A DNA stretch of 42,482 bases, taken from Hyphomonadaceae bacterium BRH_c29 (GTDB lineage Bacteria > Pseudomonadota > Alphaproteobacteria > Caulobacterales > Hyphomonadaceae). Every line of letters starts with the position of its first letter. Position 1 is the first letter of the stretch. The stretch is taken from the NCBI GenBank assembly GCA_000961695.1, contig LADW01000092.1:1-42482 (forward strand), read 5' to 3'. The notes beneath the pieces are model-generated. The model saw only the letters and a list, made by a program, of their open reading frames with translations, was not told the origin of the DNA and did not search any database. Position numbers and translations under genes: made by a program. Of the stretch, positions 1 to 8,708 are shown one piece after another.

Positions 1-635
1 CGATAGGGGCCGTAGAAGCCGCTGGCATATTTGGCGGCATAGGCGAGGATCATCATGTTGCTGAAGCCTTCCTCGTCGAAGGCCTGACGGATCGCGCCGA
101 TGCGTCCGTCCATCATGTCTGACGGGGCGACGACGTCTGCACCCGCGGCGGCATGGGCGAGGGCCTGCTGGATGAGGCGCTCCACGGTCGCATCGTTCGG
201 GATGGTGCCATCGGGGTCGAGCAGGCCATCGTGGCCATGGGACGTGTAGGCGTCCAGCGCGACATCGGTGATCAGGCCGACGCCGGGGGCGGCATCCTTC
301 ATGGCGCGCAGGGCGCGCGGCACGAGGCCGTCAGGATCGAGCGCGCCGGTGCCTTCCTCGTCTTTGCCTTCCGGGCCGATATAAGGGAACAGCGCGATGG
401 CCGGGATGCCCAGCGCTTCGGCGCGCTTGGCCGTCAGGGCCGCTTCGGCGACGCTCAGCCGGTCGATGCCCGGCAGGCTGCCCACCGGCACGCGGCCTTC
501 GCCGTCATGCACGAAGACGGCCCAGACAAGGTCTGCCGGGGTCAGCGTGTTTTCGGCGACGAGGCTGCGGATCCAGGGAGACTGGCGCACGCGGCGCATG
601 CGGGTGTTCGGGAAGGTTTGGGGAAACTGGGTCAT
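1..635 (-). CDS. hemB: Delta-aminolevulinic acid dehydratase (porphobilinogen synthase), partial
   Basis: This enzyme condenses two 5-aminolevulinate molecules into porphobilinogen in cytoplasmic haem biosynthesis. The minus-strand frame opens at the ATG at 635-633 and runs off the left edge with 211 codons visible, so the C-terminal third is missing. The N-terminus has the typical RMRRVRQSPW stretch. The metal-site loop starting at residue 124 reads DVALDAYTSHGHDG. Where E. coli HemB has three zinc-binding Cys, this has Ala126, Asp128 and Asp136, as in the Pseudomonas/rhizobial magnesium-type enzymes. The first Schiff-base region, AAKYASGFYGPY, is present at the cut end; the second catalytic Lys lies outside. 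It follows the GNAT gene on the same strand after 30 bases. Confidence 0.96.
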   Translation of the reverse strand, partial: MTQFPQTFPNTRMRRVRQSPWIRSLVAENTLTPADLVWAVFVHDGEGRVPVGSLPGIDRLSVAEAALTAKRAEALGIPAIALFPYIGPEGKDEEGTGALDPDGLVPRALRAMKDAAPGVGLITDVALDAYTSHGHDGLLDPDGTIPNDATVERLIQQALAHAAAGADVVAPSDMMDGRIGAIRQAFDEEGFSNMMILAYAAKYASGFYGPY

Positions 636-665
636 GGGCAAATGACTGCTCCAAATTGCGGCGGC

Positions 666-1202
666 CTACAACCAGCCAAATTTACGCACCATGAAGCAGC
701 GCTGGCTGACATCGAGGCTGTGGGCCTGGATGGCTTCGAGGTCCAGCATCCAGGCGGCCATTTCCTTGCGCGCCAATTCGCGGAAGCCGAGCTTGCGATA
801 GAATGGGCCATTCCACGGCACATCCCGGAAGGTGGACAGGGTGACCTGTTTCAGCTTGCGCTGTTTGGTTAGTTGGAAGACGTGCTGGACGAGCGCCGCG
901 CCAAGGCCCTGACGGCCATGGTTCGGGTGGACGCTGATCTGGTCGAGATAGAGCGTGCCGCCGCGCCGGGAGACGAGCGTAAAGCCTACCGGCGTTTCGT
1001 CTGCACCGCAGATATGGAAGAGATCGCCGGCCTCGATGGCCTGTTCCAGAACGGTGGCGGGTACGTGGTCGTGCAGCGCGTCTTCTGACACCAGGCCTGT
1101 GGGCGCGAACAATTGCCCGGCCGCCAGATCAATCTGGATCAATGTGTCAATGTCTTCCCGCCCAGCCGGGGAAATCACGTGTGAAGGGCGGGTCTGTTGC
1201 AT
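666..1202 (-). CDS. GNAT family N-acetyltransferase
   Basis: A single-domain GNAT acetyltransferase of 178 residues that would transfer an acetyl group from acetyl-CoA to an unknown amine. The acetyl-CoA pyrophosphate-binding signature is visible as HPNHGRQGLGAALV (Q/R-x-x-G-x-G/A), preceded by the usual strand GTLYLDQISV and followed by the FYRKLGF segment near the C-terminus, the common beta5-alpha region of small-molecule GNATs. I chose the ATG at 1202; an in-frame TTG six bases upstream would add two residues. No clear Shine-Dalgarno decides between them. It lies upstream of hemB on the same strand and may share its transcript, but the sequence gives no functional link. Substrate unknown. 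Confidence 0.85.
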   Translation of the reverse strand: MQQTRPSHVISPAGREDIDTLIQIDLAAGQLFAPTGLVSEDALHDHVPATVLEQAIEAGDLFHICGADETPVGFTLVSRRGGTLYLDQISVHPNHGRQGLGAALVQHVFQLTKQRKLKQVTLSTFRDVPWNGPFYRKLGFRELARKEMAAWMLDLEAIQAHSLDVSQRCFMVRKFGWL

Positions 1203-1266
1203 TGACAAGGCCGGTCAGTCAGGGAATTGCCGTCTCACTACTTTAGTTGAGCGAGGGACGAAACCC

Positions 1267-2406
1267 ATGACAATGTTGTTTTCCGACGAGCAAATCATGA
1301 TCCGCGACATGGCGCGCAAGTTCGCGGAAGATGAATTGCAGCCGCATTCGGAAGAATGGGACCAGACCAGCCACTTCCCGGTCGACGTCATCCGCAAGGC
1401 GGCTGAGCTGGGCTTCGCCAGCATTTACGTGAAGGAAGACGTCGGCGGTGCCGGCCTGACGCGCACCGATGCGGCGCTGATCTTCGAACAACTCGCCTAT
1501 GGCGACGTCTCAACCGCGGCTTTCATCTCTATCCACAACATGGCGAGCTGGATGATCGACACGTTTGGCGCAGATGAGCAGCGTCAGGCCTGGCTGCCGC
1601 GCCTGACCACGATGGAGCTGATTGCCTCCTACTGCCTGACCGAGCCGGGCGCCGGGTCTGACGCCGCCAGCCTCAAGACGAAGGCTGTGCGTGAGGGCGA
1701 CGAATACGTCATCACCGGCACCAAGCAGTTCATCTCCGGCGCGGGCACATCGGACGTGTACGTCCTGATGGCGCGCACGTCAGAGGATGGCGCGAAAGGC
1801 GTCTCCGCTTTCATCATCGAGAAAGACACGCCCGGCCTCAGCTTTGGCGCGAACGAGCGCAAGATGGGCTGGAAGAGCCAGCCGACGCGGCAGGTAATCC
1901 TCGACGGCGTGCGCGTGCCGGTGGCGAACCGGATTGGCGAGGAAGGCCACGGCTTCAAGTTCGCCATGGCGGGCCTCGATGGCGGGCGGTTGAACATTGC
2001 CGCCTCGGCCCTCGGCGGCGCGCAGCTCGCGCTCGACAAGGCGCTCTCCTACGCCAAAGAGCGCAGCCAGTTCGGCAAGGCGATTGCGGACTTCCAGGCG
2101 ACCCAGTTCAAACTGGCTGATATGGAAACGGAGCTGCAGGCGGCGCGCGTGATGCTGTACGAAGCCGCCGGACGGCTGGACCGCAAGGACCCGGCCGCGA
2201 CCCGCTGGTGCGCCATGGCGAAACGCTTTGTCACCGACACCGCGTTCAAGGTGGCCAATGACTCGCTGCAGATCCATGGCGGCTATGGCTATCTGGCCGA
2301 CTATGGCGTGGAGCGGATCGTCCGTGACCTGAGGGTGCATCAGATCCTTGAAGGCACCAATGAGATCATGCGCGTGATCATCTCGCGGGACATGCTGAAG
2401 GACTGA
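1267..2406 (+). CDS. Acyl-CoA dehydrogenase, isobutyryl-CoA dehydrogenase type
   Basis: FAD enzyme of 379 residues that would oxidise a short branched acyl-CoA, most likely isobutyryl-CoA to methacrylyl-CoA in valine breakdown, passing electrons to ETF. The ACAD signatures are complete: CLTEPGAGSD in the middle domain, GTKQFISGAG, and QIHGGYGYLADYGVERIVRDLRV near the C-terminus split across the flavin-binding helices. The catalytic base is probably Glu362 in LEGTNEI. The longer in-frame extension upstream of 1267 is antisense to the GNAT gene, so I start at ATG 1267 (MTMLFSDEQ). The IBD subtype rests on overall resemblance plus a 3-hydroxyisobutyryl-CoA hydrolase gene 7 kb downstream; another short-chain ACAD is possible. 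Confidence 0.88.
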   Translation: MTMLFSDEQIMIRDMARKFAEDELQPHSEEWDQTSHFPVDVIRKAAELGFASIYVKEDVGGAGLTRTDAALIFEQLAYGDVSTAAFISIHNMASWMIDTFGADEQRQAWLPRLTTMELIASYCLTEPGAGSDAASLKTKAVREGDEYVITGTKQFISGAGTSDVYVLMARTSEDGAKGVSAFIIEKDTPGLSFGANERKMGWKSQPTRQVILDGVRVPVANRIGEEGHGFKFAMAGLDGGRLNIAASALGGAQLALDKALSYAKERSQFGKAIADFQATQFKLADMETELQAARVMLYEAAGRLDRKDPAATRWCAMAKRFVTDTAFKVANDSLQIHGGYGYLADYGVERIVRDLRVHQILEGTNEIMRVIISRDMLKD

Positions 2407-2513
2407 TCGCTTCGCGCAGTCCGAATGGCTCGCTATCCGCCATAGGTCGATTATTCTTCTTGATAATTTGTCCGGCGCGGGGCTTAGCCGATCAGGCAAG
2501 GAAGGCGGCGCGC

Positions 2514-3362
2514 CTAAAAGCTTTCGGCTTTTGCCTTGCGCCAGTAGAAGAGGGCAAAGCCGGTCACGACGAGGGGGATCATCAACCCGTATTCGTCGAT
2601 CCACATCTGCGTGCCTTCGGTCTCCGCCGTCAGGGGCGTGAAGATTTTCTGGATGAAGATATTGTGCGCGCCGTGAAACATGATCGCGGGCCAGACACTT
2701 CGGGTTTTGAACGTGAAATAAGTCATGATGACAGACATGCTCGTGATCATGAGCGTGAAACACGCAACTTGGAACACAGGGTCGCCGCCGCCATATTTGA
2801 TGACGATGGGATAGTGCCACGCAGCCCAGATCAGGCCGCTCAGAATCGAGACGGCGCCAAAGGGCATCACTTTGCGAAGTTCCCAGACGAGGAAGCCGCG
2901 CCAGCCGATTTCTTCCCCGGCAATCGACCCAAGGGATTTGACGAACTGCACGCTGGCCAGAAGGCCGATCATCACAAACATCGACAGGGCAGGAACATTC
3001 GGCGAAAAGCCGAGATCGTCAGCCCATTCGGAAAGGGTCTCAGGATTGAGCGGGACGCCAAGGCCAAAAGCCCAGATTAAACCATACGCCAATGCGACAT
3101 AGGCCGCCGGCATGAGGTATGCCTGAAGATTGCTGCGCCAGTTGCCCCATGCCCAGGGCAGGCTGGAAATTGTGCGGCCCCGGATCTTTTGCGTCACGAG
3201 CGCCGCAATCGCCGGGCACAGCATCAGCGCGCCGATATAGAGGCTGGTGGGGTTAAGCTCGAGGAGTGCGAAATGCGCAACCGCGCTCAGGCCGCACAGG
3301 AGTCCAAGAAATATGGAGAGGGTTATCCACGCATCGCGCCGGTCAGTCTGGGAATTTGTCAT
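2514..3362 (-). CDS. CPBP family intramembrane glutamic endopeptidase
   Basis: A polytopic membrane protein of 282 residues in the CPBP (CAAX protease and bacteriocin-processing, also called Abi) family. About eight hydrophobic segments can be seen. The family motif EEIGWRGFL starts at Glu150, and the later His motifs appear as WHYP and HGAHN, which together form the glutamate/histidine active site buried in the membrane. In bacteria these proteins process prenylated or bacteriocin-like peptides or have no known substrate; nothing here identifies one. It is transcribed alone, divergently from the metalloprotease gene, and its start has no good Shine-Dalgarno. A perfect palindrome lies just upstream (see 3375-3389). 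Confidence 0.88.
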   Translation of the reverse strand: MTNSQTDRRDAWITLSIFLGLLCGLSAVAHFALLELNPTSLYIGALMLCPAIAALVTQKIRGRTISSLPWAWGNWRSNLQAYLMPAAYVALAYGLIWAFGLGVPLNPETLSEWADDLGFSPNVPALSMFVMIGLLASVQFVKSLGSIAGEEIGWRGFLVWELRKVMPFGAVSILSGLIWAAWHYPIVIKYGGGDPVFQVACFTLMITSMSVIMTYFTFKTRSVWPAIMFHGAHNIFIQKIFTPLTAETEGTQMWIDEYGLMIPLVVTGFALFYWRKAKAESF

Positions 3363-3374
3363 CCATGTGGAGAT

Positions 3375-3389
3375 ATCGAATTTCGATAA
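3375..3389. promoter_or_regulatory. 15-bp perfect palindrome upstream of the CPBP gene
   Basis: TATCGAA, one central T, then TTCGATA: a perfect 7-bp inverted repeat centred 20 bases before the CPBP start codon, in AT-rich sequence. The position fits an operator overlapping the -10 region or the 5' end of the CPBP mRNA. The ATCGA half-site resembles operators seen for ArsR-type repressors, but no such gene is nearby, so the cognate regulator is unknown. Confidence 0.45.
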
Positions 3390-3522
3390 ATTGTCCAGAG
3401 CTTTTTGACTAGGGTCTCATATTTACTTGCGTGGCGCTGGAATGCCCCACCCGAAACGATTTGAACCTTTGGCTCACTTGCGGCACGGTGCAGGCTTTCC
3501 CGGGTTGATGTGGAGTCGTCTG

Positions 3523-6030
3523 ATGCGCGTTGGTGCTTTGCTGTTTTCCGTTCTGGCTTTTGTATGGGCGGGCCTTGCGATGCCTGCGGCGGCGGACGAA
3601 GCCAAAAGCTGGGGCGAGGCGACGAAAGGGCTGACCCGCGCGGAGGGCTTCCTGCCTTACTATGCGGATGCCAAGGGCGGGCGCATCCTGGCTGCGTTTC
3701 CGGCGCCGGACGAGGACGGGCTTGCGCTTCGCGCCATTCAGGCGGCCGGGCTGACGGCGGGGCTCGGCTCCAACCCGATCGGGCTCGACCGGGGCTATTT
3801 CGATGAAGGCTCGCTGATCGCCTTCCGCCGCGTGGGCAAGAAGCTGGTCGCCGAGAAGGAGAACTGGTCTTACACCGCCAGCGCCGACAATCCGCTGGAG
3901 AAGAAGGCCGTGCGCCAGTCCTTCGCCAGCTCGTTCCTCTGGGCCGGTGACATCATCTCCGAGAGCGCGAGCGGGGAATTGCTGGTCGACATTTCCGGCT
4001 TCCTCACGCGGGACGCGCTGGATGTGAAAGCGGCCCTGAAGAACAATCCCAAGGCCGGCGTGTTCTCCATCGCGGACGACCGCTCCATGCCGGATGTTTC
4101 CGCCGCGCTCGCCTTTCCGGACAATGTCGAGTTCGATGCGTTCCTGACGCTGACCGGCGATGACCCGAAATCGGAAGTGCTGGCCACCGCCGCCGATGGC
4201 CGCGCGTTCACGCTGGTCCAGCATGTCTCGCTCGTGCGCCTGCCGGATGATGGCTACACGCCGCGCGCCTTCGATGTGCGCAGCGGCACGATTGACGTGC
4301 CCTACTATGACTTCTCCGCGCCGCTGGATGGCCAGGTGCGTAAATCCTATGCCCGCCGTTTCCGCCTTGAGAAGCAGGACCCGACAGCCGCGAGCAGCCC
4401 GGCGAAGAAGCCTATCGTCTTTTATGTCGACTCCGGCGCGCCGCCTGAGATCCGCGATGCGCTGGTCGAAGGCGCGTCCTGGTGGGCCGATGCATTTGCG
4501 GCGGCAGGCTTTCCGGACTCCTATCGCGTGGAAGTTCTGCCCGATGGCGTGCACCCGCTCGACATCCGCTACAATGTCATCCAGTGGACCCACCGTCAGA
4601 CGCGTGGCTGGTCCTACGGCGGCGGCGTCTATGATCCGCGTACGGGCGAGATGCTGAAGGCGAACGTCATCCTCGGCAGCCAGCGCGTGCGTCAGGACCG
4701 GATGATCTTTGAAGGCCTCGCAGGCACGGCAAAGACCGGCACAGGCAAGGTGGACGATCCGGTGCAGGTCGCGCTGTCACGCATCCGCCAGCTCGCCGCG
4801 CATGAGGTGGGCCACACGCTGGGCTTTGCGCACAATTTTGCAGCCTCGACGAATGACCGCGCCTCGGTGATGGATTATCCGGCGCCGTGGATCACGGTGA
4901 GTGCAGACGGCAAGCTCGACTTCTCCAAGGCCTATGATGTCGGTATCGGTGAATGGGACGAGGTGGCGGCCAAATGGCTTTATGCTGAATATCCCAAAGG
5001 CTCCGACGCGGATACCGAGGGAGACAAGTTGCTGACGGCGGCCTATAGCAGCGGTCTGCGCTTTGTGGATGATCCGGAGGCGCGCGGTGTCGGCACGGCG
5101 CATCCCTATGGCGCGGTCTGGGACAATGGCCCGGATGCCGTGGCCGAACTTTACAACACGATGCGTGTACGGAAGATTGCGCTGGACCGGTTCGGGCTGG
5201 ACGTGATCCGGCCGGGCGTGGACACGGCCTACCTGCGCGAAGTGCTGGTGCCGGTTTATCTCTACAATCGCTATCAGGTGGCGGCGGCAGCGAAGTCTGT
5301 TGGCGGGTATGAGTTCTACTATGCCCGCCGGGGCGATGGCGGCGGTGTGGCGCATCCTGTGCCAGCCCAACGCCAGCGCGCGGCGCTGACGGCCTTGCTG
5401 GCCACGCTGGAGCCGACCTCGCTGGACTTGCCAGACCAGGTGCTGAACCAGCTGACCCCGCCGCTCGCGGCTTTTTCCTATGCAGGCGGTGGCGGCGAAT
5501 TCTTCTCCGGCGATACCGGGCCGATGTTTGATCTTCTCTCCGCGGCGGATACCGCAACCGAGACGACGATCAGCGCGCTGTTGCACCCGGCACGGGCCGC
5601 GCGTCTGGTAGAAACCAGCCGGCGCGATCCGGCGGCGCTATCATTCGAGGAAGTGCTGGCCAATCTGGAAGGCGAGGTTTTCACCGCCGCTCCGACGGCC
5701 CGGCAGGCAGAGATCCGCAGGCGCCAGCAGGCGCGGTTCGTCTCCTCGCTGATCGGGCTTGCCTCTGATCCGGGGGCGGCGCCGGGTGTTGCCATGCGGG
5801 CCGATGCCTTCCTGAAGGGCATGAGCCAGCGGCTGAAGTTGCCGCGCCGTATGGACGCCGTCGATGTCGCTGCACGTGAGGATCTGCAGCGCAAGATTGC
5901 CGCGCACCTGGATCGCCCGGCCCCAGCCGCCGCGCCGGGTGTTGCCGAGGTCGAAGTGCCACCGGGCAGCCCGATTGGCGCAGGCGCAGGCGAGGAGAGC
6001 TGGTTTGGCGATCTCGCGCTGGCGCAATGA
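3523..6030 (+). CDS. Zinc-dependent metalloprotease (DUF5117/DUF4953-type, metzincin-like), secreted
   Basis: Large exported protein of 835 residues. The N-terminus MRVGALLFSVLAFVWAG... ending near AMPAAADEA is a signal peptide. The catalytic zinc site is HEVGHTLGFAHNF, with His427, Glu428, His431 and His437 in the HExxHxxGxxH pattern of metzincins, followed by a Met-turn-like SVMDY with Met450. The N-terminal half (about residues 30-290) and the C-terminal half match the long-domain layout of DUF5117/DUF4953 proteins as I remember them. Start: an in-frame TTG at 3427 and ATG at 3508 are possible, but GGAG at 3512-3515 sits 7 bases before the ATG at 3523, directly at the signal peptide. The tail ends in a Pro/Ala-rich stretch. 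Substrate unknown; periplasmic or outer-membrane protein degradation is an inference. Confidence 0.9.
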   Translation: MRVGALLFSVLAFVWAGLAMPAAADEAKSWGEATKGLTRAEGFLPYYADAKGGRILAAFPAPDEDGLALRAIQAAGLTAGLGSNPIGLDRGYFDEGSLIAFRRVGKKLVAEKENWSYTASADNPLEKKAVRQSFASSFLWAGDIISESASGELLVDISGFLTRDALDVKAALKNNPKAGVFSIADDRSMPDVSAALAFPDNVEFDAFLTLTGDDPKSEVLATAADGRAFTLVQHVSLVRLPDDGYTPRAFDVRSGTIDVPYYDFSAPLDGQVRKSYARRFRLEKQDPTAASSPAKKPIVFYVDSGAPPEIRDALVEGASWWADAFAAAGFPDSYRVEVLPDGVHPLDIRYNVIQWTHRQTRGWSYGGGVYDPRTGEMLKANVILGSQRVRQDRMIFEGLAGTAKTGTGKVDDPVQVALSRIRQLAAHEVGHTLGFAHNFAASTNDRASVMDYPAPWITVSADGKLDFSKAYDVGIGEWDEVAAKWLYAEYPKGSDADTEGDKLLTAAYSSGLRFVDDPEARGVGTAHPYGAVWDNGPDAVAELYNTMRVRKIALDRFGLDVIRPGVDTAYLREVLVPVYLYNRYQVAAAAKSVGGYEFYYARRGDGGGVAHPVPAQRQRAALTALLATLEPTSLDLPDQVLNQLTPPLAAFSYAGGGGEFFSGDTGPMFDLLSAADTATETTISALLHPARAARLVETSRRDPAALSFEEVLANLEGEVFTAAPTARQAEIRRRQQARFVSSLIGLASDPGAAPGVAMRADAFLKGMSQRLKLPRRMDAVDVAAREDLQRKIAAHLDRPAPAAAPGVAEVEVPPGSPIGAGAGEESWFGDLALAQ

Positions 6031-6107
6031 TGTGACGCCCCGCCCTCTTCCGGGGACGGCGGCGGGCTTCTATGGTGAGGCCTGAACCACAGGCGGAGGG
6101 CCTCGCC

Positions 6108-7763
6108 ATGCAACCGTATTTCCCCCAGTCAGAGCTGGAGACGCACACTGTCTCCAACCAGCCGAAAGCTTTCGGCGATGTCGACCTGTTCGCCTCCGAC
6201 CGGGCGCTGAAGGGCGCGGTGGAGAAGGCAGGCGGCGGGGGGCACGCGGCGAAGCTGTCGGAATTCGGCACCCGGTGCGGCGCGTTCGAGACGCAGGACT
6301 GGTCGCGTCAGGCGCAGGAGAACCTGCCCAGGCTGAAAAGCTTTGATCGGTTCGGCCATCGCCTCGACGAGGTGGAGTTCCACCCCGCCTATCACAGCCT
6401 CATGTCGCTCGGCCTAGATAGCGGGCTTTCGGCGTCGGCGTGGAATGCGGGCGAGGCGGGTCATGTTCTGCATGGCGCGATGATGATCCTGATGAACCAG
6501 GCCGATGCAGGCGTGACCTGCCCGATGTCGATGACCTACGCCTGCGTGCCCGCGCTGCAGTCGACGCCGGAGATCGCCGCAAAATGGGTGCCGCGCGCTC
6601 AGGCATCGTCCTATGATCCGCGCTTCATCCCGGCAGACCGGAAAACCGGCGTCACCATCGGCATGGCGATGACGGAAAAGCAGGGCGGCAGCGACGTGCG
6701 GGCGAACACGACCCGAGCGGTGCCGGACGGGCAGGGCGGCTATATCCTGACAGGCCACAAATGGTTCTGCTCCGCCCCGATGTCGGATGCCTTCCTGACG
6801 CTGGCGTACACGGAGGAAGGCCTCACCTGTTTCCTCGTGCCGCGCTGGCGGCCGGATGGCACACGCAACGCCATCCACATCATGCGGCTGAAGGACAAGA
6901 TGGGCGACAAGTCCAATGCCTCGTCCGAGATCGAATACCACGGCGCCTGGGCTGAGCGGCTGGGCGAGGTGGGCCGCGGCGTGCGCACCATTATCGATAT
7001 GGTCCAGCACACGCGCTATGATTGTATCCTCGGCTCGACGGGCGGCATCCGCGCGGCGCTGGTTCAGGCGCTGTGGCACACGTCCCAGCGCCGGGCGTTC
7101 CAGAAGGCACTGATCGACCAGCCCGCCATGCGGGCCGTGCTGGCCGATCTCGTGATCGAGAGCGAGGCGGCGACTGCGCTGGCCCTGCGTGTCGGCGCGA
7201 GCCTCGACCGGATGGCGACGGACGAACACGAGGCGGCCTTCATGCGCCTTGCCACGCCGCTCGCGAAATACTGGATATGCAAGCGTCAGCCGGGCTTTGT
7301 CTACGAGGCGCTCGAATGCCATGGCGGGGCGGGATATGTCGAGGAAGGCCCGATGCCGCGCCTCTATCGACAGTCGCCGCTGAATGCGATCTGGGAAGGC
7401 TCTGGCAATGTCATCGCGCTGGATGTGCTGCGCGCGCTGTCGCGGGAGCCAGACAGTCTGGAGGCCGTACAGGCGGAGCTGAAAAAGCCGCTCGGAAGGC
7501 ATCATGCTTATGACGCGCATGTCGCGCGGCTGGCTGACTATATGACCCCCGGCCGCCTGCATGAAGGCAGCGCCCGTGGCTTTGCCCGCGACGCGGCGCT
7601 CGCCCTGCAAGGCGCGGCGCTGCACGCCTATGCGCCGGACTTCGTGTTCGAGGCTTTCTGTGCTCAGCGGCTCGATACAGGGCGTAATGGCCTGCTTTAT
7701 GGCGATGTTGCCAGCAGCGTGGATCAGGCCCGCCTGATCGAACGGGCCATGCCAGCGGTATAA
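6108..7763 (+). CDS. AidB-type acyl-CoA dehydrogenase family protein
   Basis: Flavoprotein of 551 residues, close to the 541 of E. coli AidB. It has the ACAD core: TEKQGGSDVRANTT, a GHKWFCSAPMSDAFL segment, and ECHGGAGYVEE, plus an extended C-terminal region of the AidB kind. A Glu at position 430 (WEGSGN) occupies the usual ACAD catalytic place. AidB is induced by the Ada response in E. coli, binds DNA and FAD, and has weak isovaleryl-CoA dehydrogenase activity; its true role is unsettled. Start: GGAGGG at 6095-6100 is 7 bases before ATG 6108, better than the upstream ATG at 6072. No ada, alkA or alkB gene is in the window, so a link to alkylation is not supported by context. Confidence 0.88.
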   Translation: MQPYFPQSELETHTVSNQPKAFGDVDLFASDRALKGAVEKAGGGGHAAKLSEFGTRCGAFETQDWSRQAQENLPRLKSFDRFGHRLDEVEFHPAYHSLMSLGLDSGLSASAWNAGEAGHVLHGAMMILMNQADAGVTCPMSMTYACVPALQSTPEIAAKWVPRAQASSYDPRFIPADRKTGVTIGMAMTEKQGGSDVRANTTRAVPDGQGGYILTGHKWFCSAPMSDAFLTLAYTEEGLTCFLVPRWRPDGTRNAIHIMRLKDKMGDKSNASSEIEYHGAWAERLGEVGRGVRTIIDMVQHTRYDCILGSTGGIRAALVQALWHTSQRRAFQKALIDQPAMRAVLADLVIESEAATALALRVGASLDRMATDEHEAAFMRLATPLAKYWICKRQPGFVYEALECHGGAGYVEEGPMPRLYRQSPLNAIWEGSGNVIALDVLRALSREPDSLEAVQAELKKPLGRHHAYDAHVARLADYMTPGRLHEGSARGFARDAALALQGAALHAYAPDFVFEAFCAQRLDTGRNGLLYGDVASSVDQARLIERAMPAV

Positions 7764-7856
7764 TTAAGCTGGCGCAAGGGAAACCATTTTCGGTTCAGCG
7801 CGCAGGCGGTATAGTGACACCCAAGATGCCGGAAAACGGCGCATTGGGAGGAAGTC

Positions 7857-8696
7857 ATGCAGATCCAAACCTTGCCCGGCGTGGGCGCGGAAATCACCGG
7901 CGTTGACCTGAAAACACTGACAGAGGCGGAGTTTGACGCGATCCGGCAGGCCTATGCCGATCACGGCGTCATCTTCTTTCGCGATCAGGACCTGACCGAG
8001 GACGATCATATCGCCTTTGCCGAGCGCTGGGCGCCGATCAATGTGAACCGCTTCTTCGCCGCCCATCCGGATTATCCGCAGATCGCGATGGTGGCCAAAG
8101 AGAAGGAACAGAAAGACAATATCGGCGGAGGGTGGCACACGGACCATTCCTACGATGTCGAGCCGGCCATGGGCTCCATCCTTGTTGCCCGCGAATTGCC
8201 CGAGAGCGGCGGCGATACAATGTTCGCCAGCATGTACCGCGCCTATGAGACGCTGGACGAGGCAACGAAGACGCAGATTGACGGGCTACAGGCCGTGCAT
8301 TCCGCCAAGCATATCTTTGGCTCCAGCGGAGCGACCTATTACAAGACGACCGATGCAGGTGGCGAGCGGATCGGCAATGCCGCCGCAGCGGACGTGCTGG
8401 CGGACGTGACGCATCCGGTTGTTGTGACCCATCCGCTCAGCGGAAAGAAAGCGCTCTATGTGAACCCGGCCTTCACGGTGAAGATTGTCGGCATGAGTGA
8501 TGAGGGGTCAAAGGATCTGCTGATGCGCCTTTATGCGCACGCGATGGACCAGGCGAATGCCTATCGCTTCCAATGGAAGCCGGGCTCGGTCGCGTTCTGG
8601 GATAACCGGTCGACCTGGCACTGGGCGCTGAACGATTATCACGGCCAGCGGCGCATCATGCACCGCATCACGCTGGAAGGCTGCGCCCTGCACTGA
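7857..8696 (+). CDS. TauD/TfdA family Fe(II)/2-oxoglutarate dioxygenase
   Basis: Cytoplasmic non-haem iron oxygenase of 279 residues, the usual TauD length. The iron triad is visible: His94 and Asp96 in GGGWHTDHSY, and His255 in NRSTWHWALNDY; Arg270 in RIMHRITLEG would bind 2-oxoglutarate. TauD releases sulfite from taurine and TfdA opens 2,4-D; the substrate here cannot be told, and no taurine transport gene (tauABC) is present. GGAGGA ends 4 bases before the ATG, a strong ribosome site. It follows the AidB-like gene in the same direction after 93 bases that include a TATAGT -10-like element around 7811, so it may have its own promoter. Confidence 0.93.
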   Translation: MQIQTLPGVGAEITGVDLKTLTEAEFDAIRQAYADHGVIFFRDQDLTEDDHIAFAERWAPINVNRFFAAHPDYPQIAMVAKEKEQKDNIGGGWHTDHSYDVEPAMGSILVARELPESGGDTMFASMYRAYETLDEATKTQIDGLQAVHSAKHIFGSSGATYYKTTDAGGERIGNAAAADVLADVTHPVVVTHPLSGKKALYVNPAFTVKIVGMSDEGSKDLLMRLYAHAMDQANAYRFQWKPGSVAFWDNRSTWHWALNDYHGQRRIMHRITLEGCALH

Positions 8697-8708
8697 GGCG
8701 GGCGGCGC

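Noticed and set aside
1202..1230. TTGACA as the -35 of the isobutyryl-CoA dehydrogenase promoter
   Set aside because: A perfect -35 hexamer, but no acceptable -10 lies 16-18 bases downstream, so I do not call a promoter.
2450..2470. Possible terminator hairpin after the isobutyryl-CoA dehydrogenase gene
   Set aside because: The ATTAT/ATAAT arms are only 5 bp of AT pairs with an 8-base loop and no T-run; too weak.
2460..3080. A 206-codon plus frame opposite the CPBP gene
   Set aside because: The minus-strand CPBP gene has the family motif and membrane segments; this frame is its shadow.
6414..7625. A 403-codon minus frame opposite the AidB-like gene
   Set aside because: Shadow of a conserved flavoprotein gene; no ribosome site and no recognisable motif.
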